Positions 12,201-24,088 are shown, counted from the first letter of the stretch. The stretch: 64,000 nucleotides of DNA from Apricaphanius iberus (GCA_028564705.1 JAPXFQ010000899.1:3038001-3102000), one strand, 5' to 3'. Made by a program: numbers and translations. Notes: generated from the sequence alone by a model not told the origin.

Positions 12201-12337
12201 TGAACTGGAAAAATAAAAATACTCTGAATATTAATCAATATAGAGATCTCCTTCTGGATTACATTGGTCTAGAAACGGCATCTGCCTCCACATCTGATCA
12301 ATCTTTCTGGTCACCCTTGATCAGTTCCATCACCTAG
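9285..12337 (+). CDS. L1-type ORF2 remainder: end of endonuclease, reverse transcriptase, C-terminal zinc motif
   Basis: An open frame of about 1,017 codons. It begins with the last endonuclease motif (VISDHALVSL). RT follows with NNKAPGPDGFPAEFYKEFW, SYRPISLINVDLKI, DAEKAFDRVNW (first catalytic Asp), GTRQGCPLSPSLFA and YADDV at about 10693, which holds the paired catalytic Asp. Near the end CLQC...HALWFC gives a C-X2-C-X9-H-X4-C motif as in L1 ORF2 proteins. The intact protein would nick target DNA and reverse-transcribe its own RNA; this copy lacks most of the endonuclease. The open frame extends upstream to 9131, but those roughly 51 codons are antisense L2 and not part of the element. No internal stop was found in the RT. 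Confidence 0.88.
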
Positions 12338-12595
12338 TGGGGTCGGGCCCTTGATTCCGTTCTGTGGGACACGGTTGCCGATGTGGAGCTTAAGGGTTGG
12401 TGGTGACTGCGGGGAGGTCCTTGGGGGTGGGTCCGCTTGCGGTTCGGCGATAGGTGCCGAGACCCTCGCCTGGGGTGGGACTTTGGGGTCTTTGTGTGGT
12501 GACTCCTAGTGGCTGCATGCGGCGCCTTAGAGGGGTCGTGCTGGCGGACACGGGTTACTGGCCTGGTGCTGTGCTGCTCTGGGGGGGTCTGGACT

Positions 12596-12620
12596 GGGCC
12601 TGGGGCTCGGGGTTCTGGGG
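12596..12620 (+). other. Canonical G-quadruplex motif
   Basis: Runs of three, four, four and four G are separated by loops of 3, 3 and 4 bases. Further long G-runs lie nearby, including near 12660 and 12690. G-rich tracts are known from mammalian L1 3' UTRs; any function here is inference. Confidence 0.7.
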
Positions 12621-13738
12621 CGGCGCGCCCCCCGGCTGGGGCCCTGGCGGGGCTTGGCCGGGGGGGGCCGCTGCCGTCGGTGCCGGCTGGGGGGGGGCTG
12701 TGGTCGGCCGGTGGTTGGCGGGCGCTGCTGCCCTTTCCATCTCCCCGGGCTGGTTCCTGTCGCTTGCTCCCCGGTGGCCGCTTGCCGCGTCCGGGCGTCG
12801 GCGAGAGGCCGTGGCGGGTGGCCGGCGTCTCCGGGCCCGATCGGCTATATTCACACTGGACATGGCTCCTGGGTCTTGGTCTTAGCCCTCGCGGGGGTGC
12901 TGGGGTGGGGGGCTCTGGCCGGTGTTGGTCGGCCTCCACAGTGACTGACCAGTTGGTGGGGTGTGGGCTGGTGGGTGGACGTGCTGGGTTCTGTTGCCAC
13001 CCGGCCATCGGGCGGTAGTAGCAAGGCTGGAGGATGTCGGCCTGGGGATTGGCCGCCCGGGACTTCGGTCTGCTCACGGGCCTGGCGCGGCATGTCCGGG
13101 GTACCCGAGTCGGTGGTGCGCCGGGTTCCGGCCTCGGCCCGGGGGTCCTCGGACGCTGGCGGTGCCTGGGGCGTCTCTTATTGGCGGGGAGGCTTTTTAC
13201 CATCTAGCACAGGCGCTCTTTTTAACGGGGTGCGCTTGGGACGGGAGGGGGGAGGGCGTTGAGGGTGAGGGGGGGCTAAACTCAACCTGGGTGTCTAGTG
13301 ACATGTGTTTTGTTAGCAGTGTGAATGTTGGGGAGGATTTAGGTATGCCCCTGGCATGGGGGCTGGTGGATTGCCGGGGCCCCCATGGGGCTCGGCGGTA
13401 CCGCTGCCGTGGGCCCCGACTGGACGTGCTGGGGCCTCCCACCCCTGGTGGATCGGGCCGAACGGGGGTGCCTATTGGAGTCAGCAGGGGAGCTGGCTCC
13501 CTGGGGTTGGCAATGGTCACCCCAGTTATTTTCTCCCCATCCCCATGCCTCTGTCCACCTGCTCCTTCATTCTACCATTCACAAGGCCTTGGGACGTGGG
13601 CACGTCACTGGGGTGCGGGATGGAGCTTCCGTCTTCGCTACCCGGTGGCGGCCTGGGTCCCGATTTTATTGAGCAATTTAGACACTACACTTGCAACATT
13701 TACAGGGAACGCACATGTAGGGACCTGGCGGTGTGGCG

Positions 13739-13779
13739 CCACAGGCGAGACCCCCCCGTTGAGGGGGCCTCGCCTGTGG
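13739..13779 (+). other. Strong hairpin in the L1 3' region
   Basis: ccacaggcgag (13739-13749) pairs perfectly with ctcgcctgtgg (13769-13779), and C/G runs inside extend the stem after one mismatch. The loop is about five bases. It would form in the RNA of either strand. Confidence 0.7.
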
Positions 13780-15822
13780 TGCCGGCACCCACTGGTTAAA
13801 CGCATCTAGACACTGAGGGCCCGGGGGGGGAGATGGGGGTACCCGGCAGTATTCCCATGTCCCCCCCCTCTGTTTTAAGTGCACATTAGAACAACACGCA
13901 ACAACACCACATTGAGCTGGGGGAGAGAGGCTGGGGGGTCTTTCCACACCCCTGTTCGTTGGACCATCAGGGGTCGGAGCCCGGATAGAACATCACGCCG
14001 TCTGGTCGGGGTCCTGGGCTGGTGGGCTGCTCTTGCCGGTGTGGGGCCTTGGCGGTCTACTTGTCCCCGTCCTGGTGGGCAAAGGGGTCTGTCTCCTGGG
14101 TGCAGGGGCAGGGTTCTCTACTGGGGTGTCTGTCCCTGGGCCTGGGAGTATGGAGTATAGTGTACGTATGGGGGGTATGAATGAGGGTATAGCGTCCTTT
14201 TTTCGTATGTCCTGTATTTGTAAGAATGTGTACACAAGAAAGGGAGGGTACGTATGAGTGTCTCTGTCTGTCTATGTCTACCTGTCAGGTTGGGTGTTTG
14301 GCTGCTCTCTGGCCTGATGCATCTTCTTCCCTCCCCGTCACTCCCCGTCGGTGATGGTTGCTCCTGCCCGCTGGTTGATGATGACTCTCGATGCCTGGGG
14401 CTGGGGGTCCCGGTTGCGGCCCGGCTCGGTCCTGGTGCATGTCGGGCGGGTCCTGGGTGGTCCGGTGTGTCGGGCGGCCGCTGTTTCGGGCCGATGTCCT
14501 CCTTGGATTGACTGGGGCACCTCTTATGGGGGTGCCGGGTTTGTAGAATAGGTTGGTGCCGTCCGGTGGATCGGTGGGGACCGTGCCTGGCGCCCAATCC
14601 TCCTGCCGGTTCCAGGACTTCAGCTGGCTGGTCTGTTCGCCTGGTGGGGCTGTCCGGCATTGGCTGGGCCCCTGATCTTGGCGCCCCACGTGGGGCGGGA
14701 TCTGGACCCTGGAGCTGGAAGATCTGGATGTCCAGGTGCCGGCTGGGCGCGGCCTGGGGAGGGCGTACATCCGCTGTGGCTCCCTGGCGTGTGGATGTGT
14801 GGGGGCGGGCCGGGTTGTTGGCGGTGGGTACTGGTCCGGGGTGGCGGCGGCGTGTGTTGTCCGTCGGTTGGCTGCGGGTCCTCCTTGCCTGCGGCGGCGG
14901 CGGGGGACCCTTGTCGGCTGGTCACTGGTTGGGGCCCCGCTGGGGGGTGGGGTGCCCCTGGTCCCCGTGGCCTCCGGTTCCTGGTCCGGGCCCGCCCTGG
15001 CGTAGCCGGTTACCGGCGGAGCCCGTGGGCTCGTCACTGCGATCTCTCGGGCCCCAGCATCGCGGCTGGTGGGTGCTCCCCTGGGGCTTCCATCTGTTCC
15101 CCTCTTGGCGGGTGATCGACCCTGCGCTGATCCGCCTGTGGACTCTGTACTCTGTGGGACGCTGGATGCATACATCTCTTGCCTCCTCCATGTCTGTGCC
15201 GATTCCTGTAGGACGGATTGACGGTTCCTTACACCAGCTATCAATCACTTGCATGGGGAAACCTTATTCCGACCTGCATGCTCGCACACACATAGGTGTG
15301 GGGACATAGGTGAGGACGGACATATCTTAAGCTGAGGTTATCATCATTAGTTAGTTGTTCACAGGAGCTTACCAGAAACATTTGTATTATGTTCATTAAT
15401 CAATGCTTGTGTGTAGTGAATGTGTAATTCTTTGTTTATTCTACCAGATCCGAACTATTGGTTTGGTTCTGTACACTTTGTTGTTTTTGTTTTGTATTAC
15501 TGTTTCTCTGCCGTCCGGCAGAGGTGGAGGACTGGGATGTTTTCTTGTGTTCTTTATTTGCCTCCCTGTCTTGTGTCATCGGTTCGCCCCTCTGTTGGTC
15601 CGGTTTCTTTTCTTCACCTTCTTCCTTTCTCCCTTCTTGTCTCAGTTTAATGTCCATGACATCAGGAAAGATTTTTCATACATATACATCAAGTGGCGTA
15701 CTACAGCGAAGCTGTAATACTCTGCTTGGGAAAGTAAAACTGTTGGGCTTGTACTTGGTACTCAGACACCAATTCTGAGTAGCATACTGCTAGACAGGAC
15801 ACGTTAAAAAAAAAAAAAAAAA

Positions 15823-15835
15823 CATCTTTCCGTTA
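15823..15835. repeat. Target-site duplication of the L1 insertion, right copy
   Basis: catctttccgtta directly after the A-tail, identical to 9272-9284. Confidence 0.85.
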
Positions 15836-16140
15836 AAAATAAGCATTGAAGATTATTGTCTAAAATCAAGTCGTTTATAATACAACTTTTGTTCAGCAGA
15901 GAGTGAACATTTAAAAGAGCCATGTTAACAGTGGCTAGGGATGGAGTAACTGAATGACCTGTTGAAAGTGGGACTCTGGACAACGGTTTGAGATTATTAG
16001 GGTTGAAACGGTTAGTTTTATATTTTTGTGATCGCTCTCTGCTGATGACAGGTATGTGAGTGGTTTGAAGAGGTCCAAGTCCGATATGTGAGTTACTGTT
16101 AAATTCTGAGCTGGGTTTGCATTTCCCCCTCAAGGACAAT
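15823..16140 (-). pseudogene. L2/CR1-group LINE pol relic, 5' part (start of endonuclease)
   Basis: Minus-strand translation includes NMALLNVHSLLNKS and DLILDNNLQCLFLTER, the opening of an L2/CR1-type endonuclease domain with the NxxS and LTE motif positions. An upstream linker (NLKPLSRVPLS) is visible. The frame continues at 9284 once the L1 is removed. Similarity fades past about 16140, the 5' limit of this relic. Confidence 0.85.
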
Positions 16141-17883
16141 GGACGACAGAAAGTACGTTTTTATTAAACGGTAAACCTTTTACTAGAAAAGTAGCTCCTG
16201 TTCACAAACACAGCAGCCTTTTTTGTAGCCTTTTTTTTTCTCTACACCCCCTTGTGCTCAAAATCACCAAAAGACCAGATTACAGGAACTATCCTTTCAT
16301 TATAAAGCATGTAGTGCCCAAACGCGACATTAATTACTGATTACAGCGACTATAGAACTCCTTTCTGGTGAAACGATCTCTGGTTGTTGCTGAACTGAAT
16401 AAGCACAGACATATGCTCTCCATTGACGGAGACGAATGCTTAGAAAATGTGGCTCGACTCCGTCTGTCCTTGCATAGGTGACGGAGAGCCCTTGCGTCGC
16501 GGGTAATGGCGCTGCGTGAATCCGTCTCCGTCAAAATGGTGAACTAAAAACTAGGCTTAAGGAGTAGCGTTTGCTATCTCTATCATAAATGCTGAAGCCA
16601 CTGAGCGAGAGGTAACAGAAGGATGGATTCAGCAGAGCATAAGAAGAGAGCAGCTTTTAGCACCAACAAAACATCAGTGCAGACCCCAACTAAACTTACA
16701 AAACAGTAACATTCCTCAGTCATGCCTGCAAATCTGTCCAGGAGGGGACTGAAACATTTTTTGTTTCTGTTTTTTATTTCCGTTTGTGGAGGTCTCACAC
16801 AGCATGTTTGAGCCTCATGCATAGGCTTTTCTGAGCCAAAGCACCCTCTGAAGTTGGAGAATTAAGGTTTTTTTAACTGTAAATGTGCTTTTTTTTTACT
16901 AGAAAAGTGTGAAAAAATAAAGTACAGGCTTGAAATGTAATAATGATATAAAAATACAGCAAATAAGTGTCTTTTAATCCGTTTTTGTTTAATGATTTTC
17001 CGAGCCATCTTTAAAAGCATCATATGCGTAGTTTTGTTAAATGAATCTCGGGCCAGCGGGAGTCTGCTGCAGAGAGCTATCCCTTCGGTGACCCAGCAGA
17101 AGGCAAGCTACTTTGCTGTCTCTACCAAACAAACTTTGAGTTGTGCTGTTGCATATAGATGTTAGCTAAATGAGTAATATACATGGTAATATATAGTGTT
17201 AATCTAGTTACTGTCGCCCGTTATATTCTACAAAAGCATATTGCAAAATTATGAAAAAATTAACAGCTTTGTATTTCTGTATTAAGTCATTTTTTTTTGT
17301 ACAAAAAAAATTATTTTTTGTTAATTAACCAGATAAACAGTTTATATTGTTTAGAGATGAGTATTTCTCAGCATCTGAATAAAAGTGAATTTAACTAAAC
17401 AAACTGATCCTATTGCAGTTCTTGTTTTTTTAAGAGGCACTTAGAGAGTTGACGTGTGTCTTCGGCTGCAGATGGTTACTCTTGTTAGCTTCAGTTACAT
17501 TATATCTACAGAACATCTTGTAAAAACACAGCATTGGTACTAATTAATTATTTTCTATTACTAAACAAACAGGTAAATAAACACATCTTGTAAATGAAGT
17601 ATTCGTGTTTAAATTTTCACATTTCAGAAAAACAAAGCTTTTTATTAATTAAAAAAAATATATTTTAAAATATGCTGTTAGCATTCTTTCAAGCATTTTG
17701 ATTAGTTTAGGCATTAGAAGTCCACCAAACTGCAGAAGAAGAATACAAAATAAACTAATTTCCAAATATTTCAAAAAAATTTTAATGCCTTCACATGTTT
17801 CTGATATTTCCTATTATCACAGATAATTCTATCATAGCACCAAATTAAATTTGCCAAAGAGGTTCTGTTTTTCCTGACATTTG
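16141..17883. other. Unassigned stretch
   Basis: Mostly AT-rich. A G+C-richer patch at 16330-16530 with repeated gacggag/ctccgtc motifs and another at 17040-17110 may be old transposon debris. No gene was recognised. Confidence 0.45.
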
Positions 17884-18180
17884 TCTGTTCGTATCTGAAT
17901 GAATAAATGAATGAATGAATGAACAAACGAACAGATTATTGATCCCACAGTGTGGAAATTCATGTTAAGGCAGCACACACATAAAAAAATATGTATATAG
18001 GGTAAAACAAAACACAGACAATAAGTTACAGAGTAACATATTATAAAATAAAATAGAAATAAAGCTCATAACAAACTAACTAAGCTAACTAAACTAAGTT
18101 TTTGATGGATTTGGATGCAATGTCCAGGCAATGTCAGAAATAGGCCAAGGAATGAGTGGTACTTTTTGGGGGTGATCCGA
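17884..18180 (-). repeat. 3' end of a non-LTR element with (TTCA)n tail
   Basis: On the minus strand a 'cactgtgggatcaat' block, common at the 3' ends of fish LINEs and related SINEs, is followed by a (TTCA)n tail, seen on the plus strand as gaatgaat repeats at 17895-17925. No coding sequence remains. The family is inferred from the tail. Confidence 0.45.
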
Positions 18181-18282
18181 TATTATGAAGGAATATAAAC
18201 TGTGCTGAGGTGCTTTGCAGACGTCTAAGCTGTTCTAGTTATACTTTTTTTCTAAAGGTAATTTCTGTTTCTAGTTTATATT

Positions 18283-18415
18283 TTTATTAGCATTGACAAT
18301 TTTTCTGCGCCGGTCACATGTTTATATTTTGTTGCATTTATCTGCTGATCCTTGTGAATATTATATTGCCGTAATATTATGTTTTCGGTGCCGAAAAAAA
18401 AGGTTGGGGACCATT
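18283..18415 (-). mobile_element. hAT-like terminal fragment
   Basis: It ends in ggttggggacca, the complement of the TGGTCCCCAACC terminus of fish hAT elements. Internally it shares 'cagataaatgcaacaaaat' in reverse complement with 27893-27985. Only one terminus is present. Confidence 0.5.
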
Positions 18416-18420
18416 TCTCT

Positions 18421-19489
18421 AGATGACTGAAACAAAACTCACACAGATGATCATCCAAGATATGTGTTTTTTTATGGAAACTATTCAGTGTGAAGGCTGT
18501 TTTACAGGAAACGTTGAACTCATATCTGTCTTAACCAATCTAAAAGCACCCACTTATCTTAGCTTTGTAATTTCCACCCTTCACCTCTGTTTCTTTCTCT
18601 CTCTCCCTGTTCTGTCTTGTCTCTCCCTGATGTGTATGGCTCTTCTGTTTATGTAGACGTGCATAACTGCCAGCACTGTGACTAACTACTAAGCACATCT
18701 AGTCTTAGTCAAGGTTTTATGAAACAATGTCTAATCCATGTTCTTTTTTATCAATCTGCTCAGGCACGTAAAAATGACAAACAATGCTTGTTACCCGTAT
18801 GCTATACTATGACTCATAAAGATGTCCAAAGGCCTTAAATTCCCCTTCATAGAATAATTTCACCATATGCTATTGTTGCCCACAGAACTTTATTCAGCTA
18901 ACAGACAACAATGCAAAACTAGTTATGTCTGCAGCATCTGCTAAAGAACCACCATTATGCCTGAAATGCTTATGTAGCAAGATAGCTCAGTATTCCAGAG
19001 AACTGCAAGGTAATTATTTTTTTTTATGTACAGTGATCCAGATTCTGTATTTTATGACATGAAAGATTAACGAAGGTCCTTTACAGTATCTGTATTTAGT
19101 TCCTCCAACTTAAAACAAACCTTTCAGCTATCACGACTGAAATTTGGGCTTTCCTTTGGCAGCAAGAACGAAGAGCCAAATACCTAATACATCTGTCTTT
19201 TAAGGACAGATTATGTCACTTTTTGTACTGGTGTAAATCAAAAAGCCCTTATATGCATTGGAAATGTTTTGTCTTTCAAAGGGAGGACTTAAGTTATGGT
19301 TATAAATAACGTATTTACAGGTCAGCCAATGAAAGACAAAAGGCTTTCAGACATGTTAAGCACTATTTTTCTAAACATTTCTGGTTTCAATTCTGAACTT
19401 TATTTACAAATGTATGAAAGTTATTACAGATGTTTTTCCAATTCAATTTTGTTCTGTTTAACACAGCGTTGTTAAAAGAATTCCAGCCT
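18421..19489. other. Unassigned AT-rich stretch
   Basis: Short ORFs only; no repeat family or gene recognised. Confidence 0.5.
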
Positions 19490-19935
19490 CTCAAACTTTT
19501 CTACAGTCAGTCATGTAATAACCACACACTTTAATTATGTATTTTATTGGGATTTTGTTTGGTAGATGAACACATTGCACAAGTGTGAAGTGAAAGTAAA
19601 TAATTTATGGTTTTAATTTCTTTTTACAACTAACAACCTTAAAGGTGACACACACATTATTATTCAGCACTTTTGAGTCAATACTGTAGAATCAACTGTC
19701 ATTTGAAAAACATTGCAAGTATTTTGGGGAATGTCTACACAAGCTTTGTATATCTGGAGATCAATTTTCTCAGCAAAATAGCTCAAGCTCAGTCAGATAT
19801 GATGGAACGTTTCTTTTGGAAGGTGAATGTCTTTACCAGTATCAAATCATCTGCAGTCACAGTCCTTGTGTCGTTGTTGGGGCTTCTACTCCATCTAAAC
19901 ACATTTACTTCATCAATTCACCTGCTTAAAAGACC
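19490..19935 (+). repeat. Widespread fish interspersed repeat, degenerate
   Basis: Contains the recognisable series 'attgggattttgtttggtaga', 'gagtcaatactgtagaa', 'tttggggaatgtctac' and 'aaaatagctcaagctcagtcagat', which I recall from a common teleost repeat. I cannot assign its class. The ORF at 19673-19978 is a by-product. Confidence 0.45.
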
Positions 19936-20300
19936 TAGAGAAGTTCTTAATTCAGTTCAATTCAGTTTATTCATATAGTGCCGATTCACAACAGATGTAA
20001 TCTCCAAGCACTTTACAAGAATGTTTACTAGATTATTGTTAGTAGTAATTATAACAGGTTAATTATTGTTTCTAGCTTTTGATGTTGTCAATTTCTTAGA
20101 TGCCTGTATTGTTGTCCCCTCACTTTATGTCGAATCCTTCAGAGCCGTACCATATAGCCTTTCTGATTACAGCTGTTTGGATTACACACCTTCAAGAACC
20201 AGAAAAACGTATCTAGAATACTCATCTTCAATTCAGTATAATTCAGTTTATTTATATAGCACTAATTCACAATAAAGTCATCTCAACACACATTATAGAA
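19936..20300 (+). repeat. Two copies of a 'ttcagttTATTTATATAGC' type repeat
   Basis: Near 19941-20040 and 20225-20300 the sequence attcagtt(c/t)a..cagttta ttcatatag / ttatatagc followed by 'aattcacaa' occurs twice. It is a common teleost dispersed motif. No gene. Confidence 0.5.
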
Positions 20301-21059
20301 AATGTAATTTCAATTCAGTCATACTTACGTTACGATTAATCCTGCTTATTAAATAATATATTAAGTTTAGTTTATAATTCAAATAATTTTTTTAAAGTTT
20401 TGTACCTAAGGAAACCTAGCAGATAGCGTCAAATCACTCCTCCTCAGCAAGCATGTAGTAACAGTAGACAGTTGTTTGTGTTGTGTCATTGACTTTACAC
20501 TAATCTTTTATACTGAGTTTGCATGTAGCGACAGTGGAGATAAAAAACAACAACTCCCCTGTAACAGGAAGAAACCTTCAGCAGAACCTGACTCATTACA
20601 AGTGGCTATCTGCCAGAACTTACTGGGTCTACGAGACGACAAAGCGGACACAGAAAATAAAACATAGTAACTGATGTGTGATTACTTACTATGCTAAAAG
20701 AAGTAAAACGTTAATCAACAGGAGAGGGGGAACTTTTAGTTGTTGGGAGCATTTACTCATCCAATGCTCCACAACAAAAAGGTATCACAGGCAAACAGAA
20801 TGCCAAAGCAGGTCCAGCTTCTATGGAGAGAAGAAGACTTAGAGAAAAACAAACAAACAGTTGAAATGCTACCAAATGATGCTACTGGAGAGTAGTAGAG
20901 GTTAATTGTGGTACAGTGAGGAAAAGTGGTCAGTCTGTTCTTTAGTAGTGGTAGTAGTGTAAGCCTATTGCAGCATGACTACAACTTAACTACAATTATG
21001 TCTTTCGAGCTGAATTCCCTCCTAGCCCAAAAGGTTTCACAAGCACCTTCATCTGATGT
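20301..21059. other. Unassigned stretch
   Basis: Short ORFs only. It may be flanking sequence of the gypsy relic that follows, but no LTR was found. Confidence 0.4.
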
Positions 21060-21530
21060 TTTACTTTTCCAAAATTAGAAGCAATGTCAGAGGAACTAAA
21101 ACTGCTTCTAATGGAGGGTATTACTAAAAGCTTCTCCGTGGATTTTCTAGGCGTCACCACAATAGAAGAAGGTAGATAAACACTATGTATTGATTTAAGA
21201 GAACTTGATAAGGCTATTGTTTCTGACAGCCACCCCTTAGGTCCTGTCCAAAATGGATTAGCTTTTGAGTGAGCTCTATAGTGTTTTTGTGTTTTCCACC
21301 ACAGATCTGACCACTGAATTCACCAAATTGTACTCTTTGAAGACAGCCATGACCTCACACCTTTTATCACTCACAAAGGACTGTTCCATTACTTACATGT
21401 TCCAGTTTAACCTCTGCTCCACCTGTATTCGAAAAGAAGTACGTGAACTGGGTTTTTAGGTTTTTTTCAGTGTGCATTATTATTTGGATGACATGAATGT
21501 TACAGGATCTTACTTAAAACAACATGCCTG
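21060..21530 (+). pseudogene. Ty3/gypsy-type reverse transcriptase relic
   Basis: On the plus strand CIDLRELDKAI (from 21185) matches the first conserved RT block. YLDDMNVTGSYLKQH (21481-21525) matches the catalytic YxDD block with its usual following residues. They lie about 290 bp apart, the normal spacing in Ty3/gypsy RT. Between them are frameshifts and stops. No protease, integrase or LTR was found, so this is a fragment. Confidence 0.6.
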
Positions 21531-22081
21531 ATGCTTGCAGGCTGTTATCCAGTGTCTATCCGTACATCCATAGAGGCAAAGGAATTCTACGCCATTTAAA
21601 CTCCAAGGATTGCATTCTTCCTGACAGATCATGGCGTATCTCAAAGTCTTACGACTTTGGAAAATAAATACTCCACAGGGGAAAAGGAGGCTCTTACTTG
21701 TGAGTGGACGGTGGAAAACTGGAGGTCTTATCTCTGGGGCTGACATGTCACAGCAAGAACTAATCATCAGTCACTACTTTGTCATTCTTGAATTAGAGTT
21801 GCACATTTATTTGCATGTTTACTGTTCTTCACCAATGATTTGAAATAGGGACTGTAGTACAAAACCAGGTTGCAGACTGTCGTTGTTGAAGATCCCGCTT
21901 TTGTGGAGGAGCATGATATACTTACGTTCATCATGTCAGCTCTGTCTTTGGCTGAGTTCACCTCTGTGTCTTGTCAGTACTATGAACACATCTCTCAGTT
22001 AAGAGATTGAGGGGGGCTCACCGATCTTGCCTGTGTGAACCACAACTTCCGGGCTAGTGTTGCCAAATGATTTCATGAAAC
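21531..22081. other. Unassigned stretch between two retroelement relics
   Basis: May include further decayed gypsy sequence near 21890-22000; no motif is clear enough to call. Confidence 0.35.
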
Positions 22082-22091
22082 GTTAGTTGTT
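22082..22091. repeat. Target-site duplication of the second L1, left copy
   Basis: gttagttgtt, repeated at 24079-24088. The T-rich complement of the LINE tail starts immediately to its right. Confidence 0.6.
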
Positions 22092-24078
22092 GTTTTTGTT
22101 TTTTTGAACATTTATTAGAACAAGGTCCTTGACAGAGTCTCACACAGTAAGGTCAGTACAAAAACTTCCATTCGTATCTCAATGAGAAAATACTGTACTA
22201 TAACAGTCAACTAATAAAGAGTTGAAGGAATAATCAAAGTCCAGTTATCTCTTCAGTGATAGAACATAAATTTAAAGAAAAAAAAAGAAAGAAAATAAAA
22301 TTTAAACCCTGCCAAACCGTGACAGTAGTCTAATTTTTCTAGATATCTTATAACAAGTGTCTATTTTTTCAAATACAAGTCTGTCTGGAGTCGAAGGTTT
22401 GCTGTTATGCGTTCCATACAAGCTACATCCTTGAGCTTTTGATTCCAGTGGGTCAGTGAGGGTGGGTGGGGCTTAAGCCAATTTACTGTGATCATTTTAT
22501 GTGCGATCAACATAAGCACCCTGAGCATAAACACCTTATTCTTTCCCAAATCTGTTAATAGTGCCGTACCTAAAATTAGCTGTTGTGGTTCGATAAATCT
22601 ATTCAAATTCGATATCTCACTTATCTGTTGCTTTACATTCTCTCAGAATTTCTGCAATTTGGGGCAGTCCCAGAAACCCCTCCAATGGGGAATGTTTATT
22701 GTCAAAGTTGGCTATTACTAACAGTGTTTTGAAATATCTCACTCTGTTTCCAGGCAAATTCTCTCCAAGTTGGACTGCTTAAACATTTCTGCCAGGGTAA
22801 CCATGAACTCTCCCAATCCCCATCACTAACTATGATATTAGCTTCCAATTCCCATTTACCTTTCACATCAAGTGTATCTATTGATCTATCCATATAGATC
22901 TTACCATATACACAGGATATTGTGTTTTTAATGTTCATCTTGGTCTCAGATATCTCAATCCATTACTGTTCGAAATTTGATGGACATTCCTCAATTTTGT
23001 CCCACTCTTTGTGTGTCATCAGGTAATGTCGAATTTGAAAATATATAAATAAAACTTTAAAATCAATACCAAACTCTGCCTGAAGTTGTGAGAAAGCCTT
23101 AAAAATATTTCCTTCAAATAACTGATTTATTGTGGTGAGGCCTCTGGCTGCCCATCTAAGGAAACCACTGTCAATTTTGTGCTGGTAGGAAGTCACAGGC
23201 AGTAGTTATTTTTGTTGCCCTTGATAGCGATAAGGGTAGGTTCATCACTCTTCTAATCTTCTCCCATATCTTTAATGTATAATTAACCCATTCGTTTTGT
23301 ATCATAAGACCACGCCATATTTTGAAATTAAGAAAGGGAAGGGTTGAAAGTGGTACATTTAGTGAACCTTGCTCTATATGTACCCATTTTGTTTGCATAT
23401 CTAATCTTATCCAAGAAACCAATTTTCCAAGTTGTGCTGCCCAGTGGTAACTTCTAAAATGCAGCAAGTTTAATCTCCCACTCTCTCTACGTCCCCAGAG
23501 AACTTTGAGTATCACTCTAGGCATTTTTTTTTGCCATATAAATTTAAAAGTAAGCTTATCTAGAAATGTAAAAGTAGATACAAGGACCGTGGTAGGCAAC
23601 GAGTGAAGAAAAAAAAGGCAACCTTGGTGGAACATTCATCCTGATAGTTTCTATCCTCCCCACTAAGGATAAAGAAAGTAAATCCCACCTTTCCAAGTCA
23701 TTTCTTACTTGAAAAATAAGTTTATCATAATTTAATTTATATAACTGATTTGACTTATGGGTTAGTATAACTCCCAGATATCTAAAGCCTTCCTTTGACC
23801 AACTAAATTTCACCTGTCTGTCCGAGCATGTAGACAAGCATCCTGTTATCATCATCGCTTCTGATTTTCCCTCATTAACCTTATACCCCGAGACCTCCCC
23901 ATAGTCCTGCAAACATTGCATAAGGGCCGGTATAGACGAATGTGGATTTTTTATAAACAGAGGAACATCATCTGCGAACAGGGGAATTTTATGTACTTCA
24001 CCTTCATCATCTACAATTCCCTGAATCTGATCATTGCATCTTATCAACTCCGCAAGCGGTTCAATGCACAGTGGAAAT
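22092..24078 (-). pseudogene. 5'-truncated L1-type LINE relic
   Basis: Minus-strand translations fall in three frames. They start inside RT (CIEPLAELIRC), pass the catalytic block FADDVPLFIKNP and SGYKVNEGKSEA, then the thumb region (FRYLGVILTH, LSLVGRIETIRMN) and a C-terminal part with KLTFKFIWQKKMPR. Frameshifts near 23600 and 23190 and later stops inactivate it. The element ends in an A/C-rich tail at about 22092-22115 and is bordered by a 10-bp repeat. It belongs to the L1 superclade but is clearly diverged from the 9285-15822 element. Confidence 0.75.
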
Positions 24079-24088
24079 GTTAGTTGTT
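24079..24088. repeat. Target-site duplication of the second L1, right copy
   Basis: gttagttgtt, identical to 22082-22091. Confidence 0.6.

Larger units (their letters stand above)
12338..15805 (+). other. Long G-rich 3' region of the L1
   Basis: About 3.5 kb between the ORF2 stop and the A-tail, strongly G-rich on the plus strand up to about 15150 and AT-richer afterwards. The bias keeps stop codons rare, so overlapping frames of 80-319 codons exist on both strands (for example 14285-15244 minus, 12961-13809 plus). Their products are Pro/Arg- or Gly/Trp-rich without domains. I treat them as composition artefacts. The last about 150 bp before the A-tail are probably the RT recognition end. 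Confidence 0.75.
9285..15822 (+). mobile_element. L1/Tx1-group LINE, 5'-truncated, inserted in an L2 relic
   Basis: A 6.5-kb insertion with non-LTR hallmarks: 5' truncation (inside the endonuclease of ORF2), ORF2 running to a stop at 12337, a very long 3' region, an A-tail at about 15806-15822 and a perfect 13-bp TSD. It carries no ORF1 or promoter. The uninterrupted ORF2 and perfect TSD suggest a fairly recent insertion. Group assignment rests on RT and C-terminal motifs; the exact clade within L1/Tx1 was not resolved. Confidence 0.85.

Noticed and set aside
12334..15309. Many overlapping ORFs of 80-319 codons on both strands
   Set aside because: They lie in the G-rich LINE 3' region, overlap each other in several frames, give low-complexity Pro/Arg or Gly/Trp products and lack domains, as expected from stop-poor composition.
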